Assembly (NCBI RefSeq): GCF_000787575.1
Contig: NW_012236494.1
Location: forward strand, 62,001 to 126,000
DNA: 64,000 nt
Source: Acytostelium subglobosum LB1
Lineage: Eukaryota > Evosea > Eumycetozoa > Acytosteliales > Acytosteliaceae
Direction: 5' to 3'
In this document: positions 12,528 through 25,132 of the stretch, in pieces
How positions within the stretch are numbered: the stretch's first letter is position 1
How the letters are laid out: every line of letters starts with the position of its first letter
Program-made: the position numbers and the translations under genes
The notes under the pieces: generated by a model
Databases searched by the model: none
What the model was told of the DNA's origin: nothing
The model's input: the letters and a program-made list of their open reading frames with translations, nothing else

Positions 12528-13135
12528 ATGGCCAACCCAAGAGTCTTCTTCGATATTGAGTCCAACGGAAAGAACCTCGGACGTATCATCTTTGAGGTAT
12601 GATCAACAACATCAACAACATCCAATAACAACATCGAAACAAACATACTTACTAATATTATTATTATTGTTATTGTTATTATTATTAGCTGCACGCTGAT
12701 GTCGTCCCAAAGACCGCTGAGAACTTCAGATCTCTCTGCACTGGTGAGAAGGGTGTCGGCAAGTCTGGCAAGCCACTCCACTACAAAGGATGTGTCTTCC
12801 ACAGAATTATCCCCAACTTCATGATCCAGGGAGGTGACTTCACCAAGGGCAACGGCACCGGTGGTGAGTCCATCTACGGTGAGAAGTTCAACGACGAGAA
12901 CTTCAAGTTGAGACACACCACCCCAGGTCTCTTGTCCATGGCCAACGCTGGTCCAAACACCAACGGTTCCCAGTTCTTCATCACCACCGTCGAGTGCGCC
13001 TGGTTGGATAACAAGCACACCGTCTTTGGAAAGGTCATCGAGGGTATGAACGTCGTCAAGGCTATGGAGAGCAAGGGCTCCCAGTCTGGAAAGACCGCCG
13101 AGAAGATCCTCATCTCCGACTGTGGTCAGCTCTAA
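12528..13135 (+). CDS. ppiA: cyclophilin A-type peptidyl-prolyl cis-trans isomerase
   Basis: Cytosolic cyclophilin that speeds proline cis-trans isomerisation and binds cyclosporin. Exons 12528-12596 and 12689-13135 give 171 residues, the usual single-domain length. The active-site blocks [26 protein letters not shown] and the cyclosporin-contact Trp in [12 protein letters not shown] are intact. The divergent loop [16 protein letters not shown] is the insertion typical of many protist and plant cyclophilins. Codon use is strongly biased to C-ending codons (AAC, CTC, TCC, ATC), which suggests high expression. A poly(A) signal AATAAA lies at about 13240. Confidence 0.96.
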
Positions 13136-16021
13136 ATCAACCCCAGTAGTAGTAGGCATCATCCCCCTTTTCTTGTCAATGTTGAAGCCAAGCCTGAGGC
13201 CGTCTGTATCCAATTACAGGATACACTAGACGTTGTTTAAATAAATTCCAGTGTTGACAAGGTACCCCTTTTTCAAACAGATTGTAGATTGACTCAAAGT
13301 CTATTCAATATGCTATGTACGAATGTTCTGTCTTGTCCTGTCCTGTGTCAATTCCGGCAAGGGCGATCATGGTCTCATCGATCACGTAAGTCAAGTCATT
13401 CATACATTCATTCATTCAGCCAGCTGTGATCAGTAAGTTGAAGGTTAGCAAATGTCCTCGGAAGTGTAGGACAACCATTAATTAGTTCTACAGCTTGGGT
13501 CTCGGGTTAAGCATTATGTGTATGTCTAGCCATCATCGAATCACTCTGGGATTGTTGAGTGTAGTTGTGTGCAAAACACAGCTTGGTCTTGTGTTGTGCT
13601 GTGTTTGACACAACACAAATTTTTATTCCTTGACTTTGGCAAAGGTTTGTGAGACACTCTCGTTGAACACATGTTCATTTTCATTTTCGAATTCGAATGC
13701 ACTGCTCGCAAGCACAGACAGAGAAGCACAACACACACAGGACAAGGATGGACAATGGACAAGAGAGAGGAATAGGTGATCGGATCAACATGGACCGTGT
13801 CTGTTATACTCACACGTATTCCACATCCACGTCATGACAAATGCACTTGTTATGCTCTTGTACATTGATTGTTGACACCTTGCATCACGACAACATCCAC
13901 CACCGTTGTCCACCTTGTCAACTAGTTGACAACCAACCATGCATGGTCACACACCCATTCCAAAAAGCCAAGTTCCATCTGTTACAACTAACCTTTTGGT
14001 AGTATATCCCTTTGTTTGTTGTTTGTTCAGAAGATATTATCTAATGTCACACAACAAGGTTGTTTGTTAGTTAACAAGATTACTTACATGATATGACCTG
14101 AAGGTAGGTGAACTTAATGTTAATGATCTTCAATCACATACACACATACACAAATATTCACTTACATGTTTGACAACAACTTCCACAACATCCACAACTA
14201 CTACCACACACCTACAACATATTTACCCTTCACATATTAGTACATTCATACATCATACCTGGCAGTTATCATTTATGATTAACTATATTCTAAATACCTT
14301 TCCAACTATTATTCATCCATCTATTCTATCTACAACCTTTTGAATCGACCGATCTATTTGTTATAAAGCCCAATACAACCATTACATCTTTAACTTCAGC
14401 CAATCAATTAATCAATCAGTCAATCAAGGTTGACACAATCCATTGTCAATCAAACACAAGTAAGGCCTCCATTATCCCCAATAACATTAATGGTAAACAT
14501 TATAATATATACATCAAACGAATGAACGAAAGAACGAACGATTGTTATTTGAATAGACCAGGGACATTGGGTCTCTTACGTGTCATGCCAAGTCCGAAAT
14601 ATACGACTCGTCAACTCAATTCAATTCACACGACCTTTCGACCCTTCGATCTTACATCGGAACACACACTATACTTTACTCGTTTCTTTTAACAATCATG
14701 AGGTGATCGGTCGTCTTCAGTCCAATCAATCGACATCTGATCAGATGTTGCACAGCATTACCTAATTTGTCGATTCAAAGACCATGCCCTATGCTCTTGT
14801 GCTCTCCACATGTTCACCATTCAATTTTGAACTCATCACATACACACCACCACCACAAACACAAAGAGGTCCAATTCATTGAAGGACCACACATTGGGCT
14901 CTCTGATCAAAACACACACACTGTTTCACCCACTCACTTCACACTCACAATCACACACATACTCCATGAATGACTGGTGATGGGTGATGGTTCCGATGCT
15001 CTGTGGTGCTCACAGAGTCTTTTTCAAAAAACAGGACACCCCCTGTGTGCATCACCATGGGTGCTGTGTCGCTCACACCATCCACAAAGGACATCGATCA
15101 AAGAAGTGATGCATGCAAGCAACTTCTGACTGAATGAATGACCCGTCGACATCATCGAACCAATCAATCAATCAACCAGCACTACCACCAAACTAAGGCA
15201 AAGGACATTCATTCTCCAGTTGTCATTGTTGTCAAATCTGTCATTGTAATTATTAATTACATCATTATTTATTATATCTGTCTGCCATTGTGTATGTGTG
15301 TATACTTATTCCACATCCATTCATACAAAGGTAAGTCATGGTCCACTCACTATATCATCACCATCAATCACATTATTATTGTTGTTATATATATTCGACC
15401 AATAACTCATAATGTTGAGTCATTAATTGTCCACGTCTGATCGTTGTCACTCATAGTGATTGATTGATCAGATAGTGTTTGGAAACCACCCATTGATGGA
15501 GTTTCTCATTTTTCCAACATTGAGACAACTCATTCATTTACTCACACACTCAAACACATCATTCCCATAATGTAAATCGTTTCAAACAACTCCTTCCTTC
15601 CCTCATCAACATCATAATACATCAATCAATCAATCAATCAATTCATGTTATATTACAAGGACCTTAACTAACTCTAAATTCTCTCTTTATTTCTCTTTCT
15701 ATAATTCAAACAATCAATCAATGTGACGTTTCATCAATCATTATTTTTTTAAAGATTGATTAGGGCCACAGGACCAACCAACACGTACCGCATCACACCC
15801 CCCTTTTTTCCCAACCAACCATTCTTCCTTCCTTTTCCAAACATTGCATTTCCAAACAACACCGGTTCAACTCATCATTCAATTGATTAGTAACTAGTTA
15901 GTTGTAAGCAATCTTTAACAAATTGTGAGTATCTTACTCAATCATACATGTATCTGTAACACACTCATACTCACTCAATCAATCAATCAACCCATCAATC
16001 CAGAATAATATAAAAGGCAAT
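13136..16021. other. long gene-free region upstream of the Gln-rich PH-like gene
   Basis: No frame longer than about 100 codons looks real. The stretch is rich in CA, CAAT and CACA runs. It has several splice-like signals, for example GTAAGT near 15331 and GTGAGT near 15925, and CCAG at 16000-16003, just before the next start. It may hold a long promoter and a 5' untranslated exon with one or more introns. This is unusually long for such a compact genome. No tRNA or other known RNA was recognised. Confidence 0.5.
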
Positions 16022-18317
16022 ATGTCAAATCAAATGCCTTCCTCCAATTTATCTCCAAACCAACAACACACAAATAATAATATTGCCAGTATGGAGCAAC
16101 AACAGCAACAACATCCTAGATATCAACTTGGAGTACAGCTGCCACAAGGTCAGCACCAACACCAGCAACACCAGCAACAACAACAACAACAACAAATGAT
16201 GCATCAGAGTGTTCCACAGCAACAGTCTCCACAGATGACGATGGGCAGTCCTTATTTGGCACCGATGCCTATGATGTCACCGCCATCCACATCACAATTG
16301 ATCAGACAGAAGATCCTGAGCAAGAGTCAAGGTCCATCCGCAGTGATGGCACCTGGCCACGTCATGCCAGGCTACTTCCACACACCGCCAATGTCTCCAG
16401 CACACTCGCCAGTCTACTCCCTGTCCACACCAACCTCATCGGGCACTCCACAATCACCCCCATTCACATACCAAATGGATCCATCATCCTTCCGTGCTCA
16501 AGACTCTCCAATGATCAACTACGTCCCAATTCCATTTGCTTCGCCAGGTATGTATTTCCAAAAAAGGAAATGATTGGAACCATTCCAGCCTCATACTAAC
16601 ACTCAATCAATCAAATATTTAGATATGTACGCAGGATATCCACAAGGATACTATTACCAACCACATCCTTATGCAGTCCAACAAGGTGGATGGGTGGGAG
16701 GATATGATGGCGTGGGCATACCATCGACACCAATATATAGAGATTTGCTGGAGGGCTCACCATTCAGTCTTTCAGACCTCAAGTTAAAGCCAGCCAACTT
16801 CCCTGCCTCCAAGTTGATCATTGGCAAGTGGGAGGTATCCGCCACTTTGCCCACCGAGATCACCGTCAAGTTCTACTTCACCAAGAAGCAGATCGTCTGG
16901 GAACTATTCCGAGGTACACTCAAGAGCAAGATAGTCATCTGCTTCACAGACATCACTGCCATGGTGTAAGTACATTCATTTCCCTCAATCAGTCGGTCGA
17001 TGGAGCCATTCCACTAACACTCAATCAATCATGGAATGTAGTGTCGAGAGTTTGAATGATGAGTCAGTGACTATGACAGTGGAGATATCAAAGCCACCAA
17101 AGTTCTACAAGGAGATCAATCCACAGCCAAAGAAGAATACTATGTGGGGACCAAGCGCAGACTTTACAAGGGACTGCCAGGGCTCGACTTATAGACGCCA
17201 CACACTACACATAAAGAGGAGCGCATTGGTCAAGAACCTGGAGAAGCTGCGCCAGTCCGACCAGAAGCTGAGGAACCTGCTCATGTCCAACAGATTCACC
17301 ACCAACGATATATTTCTGCCAGGCGAGAATCCCGATGCGCCAGACTATGTCTACGCATCCAAGGAGCAGACCGAGTCCCAGACCACCGGCCACCACGCTG
17401 CCACTGCCGGCGACAAGGAGTCTGCTGAGGGCGGCCACAACATGACCAAGGAGGAGATGATGATGGCCAGGGAGAACGCTGATTTCAAGTCACCAAGCTC
17501 GCCAGCGGAGCACAACGACTCTTCGCCAGAGTCCAACCCATCGTCCGAGTACATCGAGGACTGCACGACCACAACTACAACCACCACAATGACCACGACC
17601 ACCAAGCAATCGTCTCCATCAGCCGCCACAACTACATTATATCATCACACAACACCCTACCAGAGTCTGTTCAATATGAATGGCGACTACCAGTATACTC
17701 CATCATCATCATCGACCGTGGCGATTGCCGTGCCAGCCGCACCCGTTAAGGTGGTGGACACCAGTTCCTGCGCCGCGGCCAACGCATACCTTGGCAACCA
17801 GAGTGCCAGCGGATCGCCACCCGGTGTTGGCGTGCCACACAACAACATGATCACGACGTCCACCATCACAACGACTACCACTACCACCTCGGTGGGCCTG
17901 CCCGACCTCAAGGGTGAGGGTGGTTTGATTGGCGACTGCTATGCCGAGCCGATTGGCAATGTCCCCACACCCGTGGTCACCATGGAGTCAGTCCCTCCAC
18001 CTGGCAGCCAACTCATGTCACAGCCATTATACTACATTCCTCAACAGCAACAGCAACCTCAGCAGCAGCAACATCAACAGCAGCAACTCTTTAACAACAC
18101 AATTTTCCAACAACAACAAACTCCTCTTCCTCTTCAGAGCCAGATGATCTCATCATCTTGCAACAACATCAACATCAACACATCGATCAATGCACCGACA
18201 CACCTTTCACCAATGGACATGCAACAGATGTCCGCATCCACATCATCCTATTTCCAACAACCAAACATCCAACATCTTCAACAACAACATAATACATTAT
18301 ATCCACCTCAACAACAT

Positions 18318-18349
<32 letters not shown>

Positions 18350-18506
18350 ACAGTATTCGTCACCTCAAGATCTTTCACCAAACATTAACATTACATCATC
18401 ACCATCTTCATCATCATCGAGCAAACCAACATCACCTAGTCTAAGACATCATCCATATTCTCCCAGTCAAATGACCAATAGTCAACGACATCCCAACCTC
18501 CAATAG
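16022..18506 (+). CDS. Gln/Ser-rich protein with a plant TRF2/HOY1-type PH-like domain
   Basis: Three exons, 16022-16547, 16623-16965 and 17042-18506, give 777 residues. The first 200 are rich in Gln, Met and Pro. Residues of about 240 to 400 form a conserved domain with PASKLIIGKWEVSA, VWELFRGTLKSKI, KFYKEINPQPKKNT and a C-terminal helical part (LVKNLEKLRQSDQKLRNLL). These blocks match, from memory, the PH-like domain of plant TRF2/HOY1-type proteins, where an equally spaced INPQPRKHTLW motif occurs. The C-terminal 370 residues are low complexity (Thr, Ser, Gln, Asn). There is no membrane segment. A regulatory or nuclear role is plausible; the function is unknown. Confidence 0.8.
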
Positions 18507-19002
18507 TTAGTCAGTCTAGTAGTCTAGTTTTGTAATAAATGTTATCTGTTCTTGAACATATTCTATCGAGTGCGTGTCATTCATTCACTGCCAGGGCTGC
18601 CTAACTTGTCAACCAAGCAAGCCAACTCAACCAGGCTATGCATGTCTTGCTCCCACTCTTCACTTTTGCCCAGTTCAGTTGAGTGAGTGTGCGTGAGATT
18701 CTTTCCTTTGAAATGTCTAAAATTAAAAATAATAAATTAAAACAAAACTAAAATGATCATGCATCCTGTTTGTGTGAGCGGGGTATCGTGTGTGTTTGAC
18801 GATCACAGTGTCAATGTATCCAGGGCATCATTGATATCATAACATAACATCTGAAAGAGTCGTGCATTTGTTCAATCAACCCTTGCCCTCCTCGACTTGT
18901 TTGTTTGACACATCACATTACATCTTATTTGTTATTTATAATATATATATATATATATATATCTTATTCTTTATTTTCATATACAGACAATAACAGGATA
19001 GA
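18507..19002. other. intergenic with (TA)n tract
   Basis: Spacer of 496 bases between two plus-strand genes. Notable parts are the AATAAA at about 18535 and a (TA)n tract at about 18941-18961, just before the V-ATPase H start. No gene seen. Confidence 0.5.
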
Positions 19003-20888
19003 ATGAGATTCGAAGAGGACTTCCAAAACCACACTGCCAATGGTATAAAGTCTGCCGAAGCAAACTTCCGCGAGAAGGTTGCCGGTCGTCAAGTACCATG
19101 GTCAAGACATTGTCGCTCAGGCTTCATCACAACAGAGGAGTACGAGCTCATTGACAAATACGATAAGAAGCCAGAGCCAGAGAAGAGAGCTATCTTTTTG
19201 AATGTAAAGTGTTCAAAGTTCATTCACTTTCATTCATTCATTATTCACACTTCACATCCGTGAAGTTGAGTGAATGTGCGAGGAGAGATGAAGAGAAGAG
19301 ATAGAGATGATATACTTACACAATGACTGCTTGTTAACTTTGGATATTATAGGAGGGAGAGAGATTGTCTAGATTCTTTGTTGACTTTTTGAACAAGGTC
19401 GCTGATTTGGAGACCGTTCAATATGTCCTATACTTGATCAACGAGATCATTAGCAGTAAGTCGACTAAAGGATTGATTGATGGATGATACAGAGTACAGT
19501 TACCAACACAACAATTATGTTAAACAAACAACTATAGTTGAACCAAAGGCATTGGCTCAGTTTGCCAAGTTGTCAAAGGAGGACGACCCAGAGTACCCAC
19601 TGATGACATTCTTTAGAATGACTGGCCGTGAGGATAACAATGCTTACGTCAATTTGCTCACTGGTAGAATCATGGGTAACTTGATGTCGGTCACCGCGCC
19701 ACAGAAGAAGGATCTGGAGCGCTTTGTCAACTGGACACTGCCACTGCTGCGCAAGACAGAGTCCCGCGAGGTCGAGGTCGCCTTGATCGCCCTGCAGCCA
19801 TTCTTTTTGAAAGAAGACAACAGAGTACTCTTTATCTCTCTCAATGGACCAGAGCAGTATGTAGTAGTAGACTAACTTGTAGATCGATGAATGATGAAAA
19901 TCTTACTCACTTACTCGTTCATTCATTCAACAATAGCTTGACAGACATCCTGTCAGTTCAATCGACATCCTCCACTCCAGTGCTCTCATTGCTCTATGAG
20001 GCCTTATATGCATTTTGGTTGCTGTCCTACAACGAGTCGTTCGTCAAGTGGGTCTCTGGCAAGCACGTCATCTCCAACCTCGTGTCAATCATCAAGGCCA
20101 TCACCAAGGAGAAGATCGTTCGTTTGGCCATCTCATCCCTCAGAGTAAGGATAAGGATATACAACAAGTCTCATATGTCCAACTCACTCACTCTATCCAA
20201 TCAATCAACAAATCATTTAGAACTTGCTTGGACATGGTGACAACAATGAAGAGATGATCGAGTGTGGATTCGTCCGCATGTTGAACTTCCTTAGCAACAA
20301 GAAGTGGGGAGATCAAGACATTGTCGACGATATCTCAACCCTGTCTGAGACATTGTCACAGGATATCGCTAGAATGAGGTAAGAGATTGGATGATGATGA
20401 TGAAGTTCCAGGTTTCCATGTTTGATCAACTATACTAACAACCGATCATCAAACAACAAACAGTTCATTCGATAAATATAGAGCAGAGGTGTTGTCCAAG
20501 GAGTTGGAGTGGTCGCCAGTGCACAAGTCCGAGAAGTTCTGGAAGGAGAATGCCGTCCGCTTCGAGGAGAACTCTCACAATGTACTCAAGTTTTTGCACC
20601 TTATACTACAAAAGTCCGACAATCCTCTCCACATTTCGATCGCCTGTCACGACCTTGGAGAGTTTGTCCGTTTCCATCCACGTGGAAAGATGTAAGTGAT
20701 CAAATTCCACACAATATCCAATCAATCCAATCCTAACAATCAAACAATATAGTATCATCGAGACACTTGGAATCAAGACCGACATTATGAAGTTGATGAC
20801 CAATCCAAACGAGGAGGTGAAGAAGCAAGCCTTGTTTGCTCTGCAGAAGATGATGATCAACAACTGGGAGTACCTTTCATCAAAGTAA
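19003..20888 (+). CDS. vatH: V-type ATPase V1 subunit H
   Basis: Regulatory subunit of the V1 sector of the vacuolar proton pump, which in dictyostelids acidifies endosomes and the contractile vacuole. Seven exons, 19003-19203, 19353-19455, 19493-19856, 19937-20144, 20221-20378, 20464-20691 and 20753-20888, give 465 residues, the family length. The sequence is all-helical, armadillo-like. Conserved blocks include VPWSRHCRSGFITTEEYELI near the N-terminus, QLYEALYAFWLLSYN-like residues (read here as LYEALYAFWLLSYNES), SPVHKSEKFWKENAVRFEEN, HDLGEFVRFHPRGK and the tail NPNEEVKKQALFALQKMM. The least certain join is exon 2 to exon 3, where several AG acceptors lie close together. Confidence 0.92.
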
Positions 20889-21098
20889 ACCTGCCAGTAT
20901 CATTACCTGGAATGACCATCACCACCATGCCTGCCAGAGATAGTAGTGCGCGTTCATGAACCTTTCATGCGCGTGTATACAATCAATGGACAACATTACT
21001 ACATTATATTATCAAACAATCATCATTAAAAGTACTAAATATTAAGTAATAATGTACAGAAAGGGTATAAATAATATATATTTGATGGTATTATGGTA

Positions 21099-24000
21099 TT
21101 ATAACAATACTCCATGTCCACTACTGCCGCCACCACCTACCAACAATCGATCAAGTAGGTCCTTGACAGAGTTGAGGTGATCCAACAACATTGAACAATC
21201 CTTCTCGTCAATCTTGTTGGCTGTGACTGCTCGTTGGATTTGTGTCTCCTTGGCAGTGAGTATCTCCTTGAATGCTTCGAACGCCTTGGGATGTATACAT
21301 CCGCCAAAGTATATCGATTGGCGTTGTGCCTCCTCGCGAACACTGGCAATCTCCATGATCTTGTTGGAGCAATAACTAAAGTCTTTGGTGCGATCCGCCT
21401 GTTCCAGCTCGGTTATGTCCATGCCCTGGTCCCATTCGTCGTCCGTCTCTTTGTAGGCGTCCATCTTTTGTTGACGCTTGTAGGCTGTCCTTGGCGAGAT
21501 TGAACGTCTGTTGGCAATCTTGTTGACTGGTACGGACAGAGATGCACCAGTGGTACGCGGTGACCTCAGTACGGTGGTCGTGGACGATGTGGATGTCTCT
21601 GTCTTGCCCTCCTCCAAAGTTGTGGAGATTGTCGTTGTTGTGATGGTCTGTGGCAAATCAGTAAGATCATCAAAGTCCTTGAATGGGTCGTCATCGTCAT
21701 CTTCCTGATCAACTTGATCCACTTCCAACTTGTCTTCCACGGGTTGTTTGTTCAAAGACAATGTGAGTAAATTGAGCTTTGGTATACGTGTTGTTGTTGT
21801 GGTCATAGTTGTGCCGCTGGTGATCTTGATGGCTGGTTGTTGTTCCAACAGGACACTAACAGGAGTAGCAGGAACAACTGATGATGACGTTGTTGTGGTC
21901 GTGGTCGTAGTGAGAAGTGAATCTGACGATGTCTCCTTGGCCAATATAGACGTAGAAGTTGACGATGATGATGTTGTTATACTCTCATCATTGTTGGCCG
22001 CCGCCGACGATGTATGAGTTGATATAGTGATTGACAATGATGATCGTTTGCTCTTTGTTGGAGGTATCAGCATGTTGCCAGTGATCGTGTCCCCTGATGA
22101 GGATGAGGATGAGGTAGTTGTCGTTGTGGTGGTCATTGAAGTCTTCTTGAGTGCTGGTTGGAGTTGGGCAACACGTACAGGTCGTTGTGGAGATGGTTTG
22201 GTTTGAGGTGGTATCAGATGGAAGGTGTGNTGGCTTGGCGTTGTGCGTATGGACTCCATCAATTGGTGTCTTTGATGGTGATGATGTTGGTGTTGCCTTG
22301 AGATAGTTGANTATTGTATATACATGATGGGTTTGATACAAGCGATGCAGTCCGTTGTGCTGGACCGGATCGTTTAAGCAGTGAGAATGGCACTGCTGGT
22401 GAACAGTTTGTCTTTGTTGGCGTGGAAGTATATAGATCGGTTGGTTTGTTGCTGCTAGGCAGTGTTGTCTTTTGTACAGTATATGAGTATGGACTTGATT
22501 GAGTTGGAGGTGTATGTTGAACTGGTCGCAGCATTGATGGTGATTGTGACATTGGTGTAGCGTTCGTTGACTTGTTACTACTCAGTGGCGATGGTAATGT
22601 TGCCGAATGACGTTTCAGTGAGTAAGGCGTTCCATTGGTGGATGATGATGATGTTGATTGTTTAGGTGGCGGTGTAGATGGTGGAGTCACAGCCACAGAC
22701 TTCTTTAGAATTGGTGATTGTAATGTTCGTGCTCCATTGAATGATGACGGTGATGGTATCCATTGTCTTGTGGTCGTAGTTGTCGTTGTTGTAGTCGTAG
22801 TCGTCTTGAATGGGAATGGTGATGGCGCTGGTGTTGGAGGTGTGGCAACAACACCTCCAGACGATGATGATGATGATGTGGACCTGTACGATGGTCCATT
22901 TGACTTCAAGTGAAATTCCTTTGCAGTGAAGCATAGCCGACACATTGCCGGCTTCCAAGGGTTCTGTTCAAAGCCAGTGCATTGATGTACATTCGGTACA
23001 CCCATTGTCAATGAAGTTGAAGTTGTTGATGTTGTTGTTGATGATGTTGATGATGTTGATGATAATGATGATGATTCAGTGTCGATGTTTGATTGACAGT
23101 ACTTTGGATATGATTGTGTCGCAGCGAGGCTTAGTGTGTAGCGTTCCTTTGTGAACAATGATATGTTGTTGGGAACAAGTTGTGCCTTTGATTGGTACTT
23201 CTTTAGTTTGTTATCCAATTCCTCTAAAGTTGTTGTTGTTGATGTTGCTGCTTGTCCATATACCTCTGTTGTTGTTGATGTATCAGTGTTTATGTGATTG
23301 GAAAGTTGTTGATTATTGTAACAGAAGTCGCCGCTTATTAGGTTGGTCGTTGATTGATGACTGGTGCCAACAGTGTTATATGTCAAGAGATGGTGTAGGC
23401 TATTTTGAAATTGACACCTATCCTTGATAAATGATAATGATGAAAATGATGATGTCTTGCTGATGTTTCCGCTGCTACCGCTGCTGCTGTTGTTGCTGTT
23501 TCCGCTGCTACAACCAATGTTGTTGTTGATGTTGGATGATGTTGGTTGTTGAATTAGGTCGTAACCTTCAGCTTCATTAGTACTAATGGTACCTCTTCCT
23601 ACTTATGTATCATTTTTGGAATATGATTGGTTGGGTGGGTTTGTTAGTTGTTTGTTTGATTGTTTCAACGACATCACGTGGTCGTGATTGAGTGTGTGTT
23701 TAGTGTGCTGTTTGATTGATTGATTGGCACGTCTGTGTGTGAGTGTGATTGGTAGTGTCTATAAATATATAACCACGACGAGATTGGTGGCAATGTGGTG
23801 GTCTGTTGACAAGTCGATGGATGCCATTGAGCGACGATTTAAAGATGATATTGATAAGTGATCGTCGTTGTTTATACAATCAATCAATCACAGAGTTGTG
23901 CAACAAACTATTTGTTGCAACAATAATAAATAGAGTGATTATCGTCATTCGCTTTAAGTGAAGGGTAGGTAATAGTAGTAGTACGTCCACAACAGAGTTT

Positions 24001-24114
24001 GAATTATATACAAGATGGTACCAACAATGGTACCGAAATGATTGATTGATTGATATGTTATTACTTACTATCAAGAGACGGATGCCAACGAGATAGAACA
24101 GGTGACAGTGTCAT
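21099..24114 (-). CDS. low-complexity protein with an N-x-W-K-x3-C-x2-C zinc motif
   Basis: Unknown dictyostelid protein. A short first exon (24114-24069, starting MTLSPVLSRW) joins 23598-21099 across a 470-base intron. The phases agree, though this 5' end is less sure than the rest. Two single Ns, at 22230 and 22311, each break the reading frame. If both are treated as spurious bases the total becomes a multiple of three and one frame runs through, giving about 847 residues. The only compact motif is a Cys/His stretch containing NPWKPAMCRLCFTAKE, similar to the RanBP2-like N-terminus of the myosin phosphatase Rho-interacting protein. The last 130 residues are helical (EREEAQ-like, then KIDEKDCSMLLDHLNSVKD). 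The rest is Ser/Thr/Pro-rich. Function unknown. Confidence 0.7.
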
Positions 24115-24430
24115 AATTATTAACTGTTATTTGTATGTATCTATGTATGTGCGTCTTTGAGTGTATCCGTAATTGACTGATTTGTTTGATCAATCAGAAT
24201 GACATATCAAAATGTATGGTTTTGTTGTGGTCAACAATTGATCCATTTTGCAAATTAATTTTATAATAATTACCAACCGATTCACAGTTTGACCAATCAA
24301 TCTTTTTTAGATTCTTAGGTAATTGGTCACTGGTATCCAATACACACCAACTTAGACCTTAAGCTCTTCCCTCTCAGGTGAGAGACATAAAGTCAGACCC
24401 ACACAAATTTTTCATTGTTACTTGTTGCAA
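24115..24430. other. intergenic upstream of the minus-strand zinc-motif gene
   Basis: AT-rich, with no frame or RNA recognised. It presumably holds the promoter of the minus-strand gene that starts at 24114. Confidence 0.4.
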
Positions 24431-24659
24431 ATATAAATAAATAAGTTTATATAGATTCGTNNTTCATNNNNNNNNNNNNNNNNNNNNNNNNNNNNNNNNN
24501 NNNNNNNNNNNNNNNNNNNNNNNNNNNNNNNNNNNNNNNNNNNNNNNNNNNNNNNNNNNNNNNNNNNTCGTTCATTCATAGACAGTGGGTCTTCAATTAC
24601 TAACTGTCATACTCTCAAGTGAACGTTCAATAATATTAAGAGTACATCTCTTTATATTA
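24431..24659. repeat. tRNA-linked dispersed repeat, locus 2 (interrupted by a gap)
   Basis: This is the same arrangement as at 6964-7168. The AT stretch TAAATAAATAAGTTTATAT is followed by the start of a unit (ATTCGT, 24455-24460), then Ns, then a second unit from 24568 to 24619 and the same tail (24620-24659). The 100-N run at 24468-24567 is close to the roughly 110-base unit period, so the gap probably reflects a tandem repeat the assembler could not resolve. It lies downstream of the minus-strand tRNA-Arg. Confidence 0.75.
24468..24567. other. assembly gap (100 N) inside the tRNA-linked repeat
   Basis: A run of exactly 100 Ns, a usual placeholder for a gap of unknown size, preceded by two further Ns at 24461-24462. 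Confidence 0.95.
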
Positions 24660-24690
24660 AAGAAAGGCGGAAAAAAAACAAAAGGATTTT

Positions 24691-24761
24691 GAGTGATGCA
24701 GGGATCGAACCTGCGACCTATTGGTTCGTAGCCAATCGCACTTCCACTGTGCTAAACACCC
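24691..24761 (-). tRNA. tRNA-Arg (ACG)
   Basis: The minus strand folds as a tRNA. The D arm is GCAC...GTGC, the anticodon stem ATTGG/CCAAT encloses the loop CTACGAA (anticodon ACG), and the T arm is GCAGGTTCGATCCCTGC. The acceptor stem has a U-U mismatch and a G-U pair, which is slightly unusual. T runs on the transcribed strand (plus-strand A runs at 24671-24683) give a polymerase III terminator. No intron. Confidence 0.88.
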
Positions 24762-25132
24762 ATCGAAAAAGAACGAATTTATTGTCCATATTTGAGCTGA
24801 TTTTGTGGGGGCTTTTTTTTCGTTCCAAACTTCTTCAAAAATCCAAATATTCTCCTATTTTCCAAGATAGAGTAGTCCTTATCATCCACGTAGCCTAGTT
24901 TTTGTAATCCGAAACTAAACTCTCAAATATAGTATGGGATGAGTTTGCAAAAATTTCCATACTTTTTGGTTTGAAAATTGGATTGGACAGTTAACTCAAA
25001 TCGTAAAAACAAAAAGATATCAGTTTTATGCTATTATTAATAATAACATATAACTAGTTATAACATACTTAAGAAATATATACAAAATAATTAATTAAAT
25101 TATAAGTAATATTTATTATCTCTTCTCAACAA
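24762..25132. other. AT-rich spacer upstream of a small secreted protein gene
   Basis: Very AT-rich from about 25010 to 25130, as is usual for a dictyostelid promoter. No gene recognised. Confidence 0.45.

Noticed and set aside
12512-13213. A 233-codon minus-strand frame opposite the cyclophilin
   Set aside because: It mirrors the strongly biased cyclophilin codons and runs through its intron; the plus-strand protein is highly conserved.
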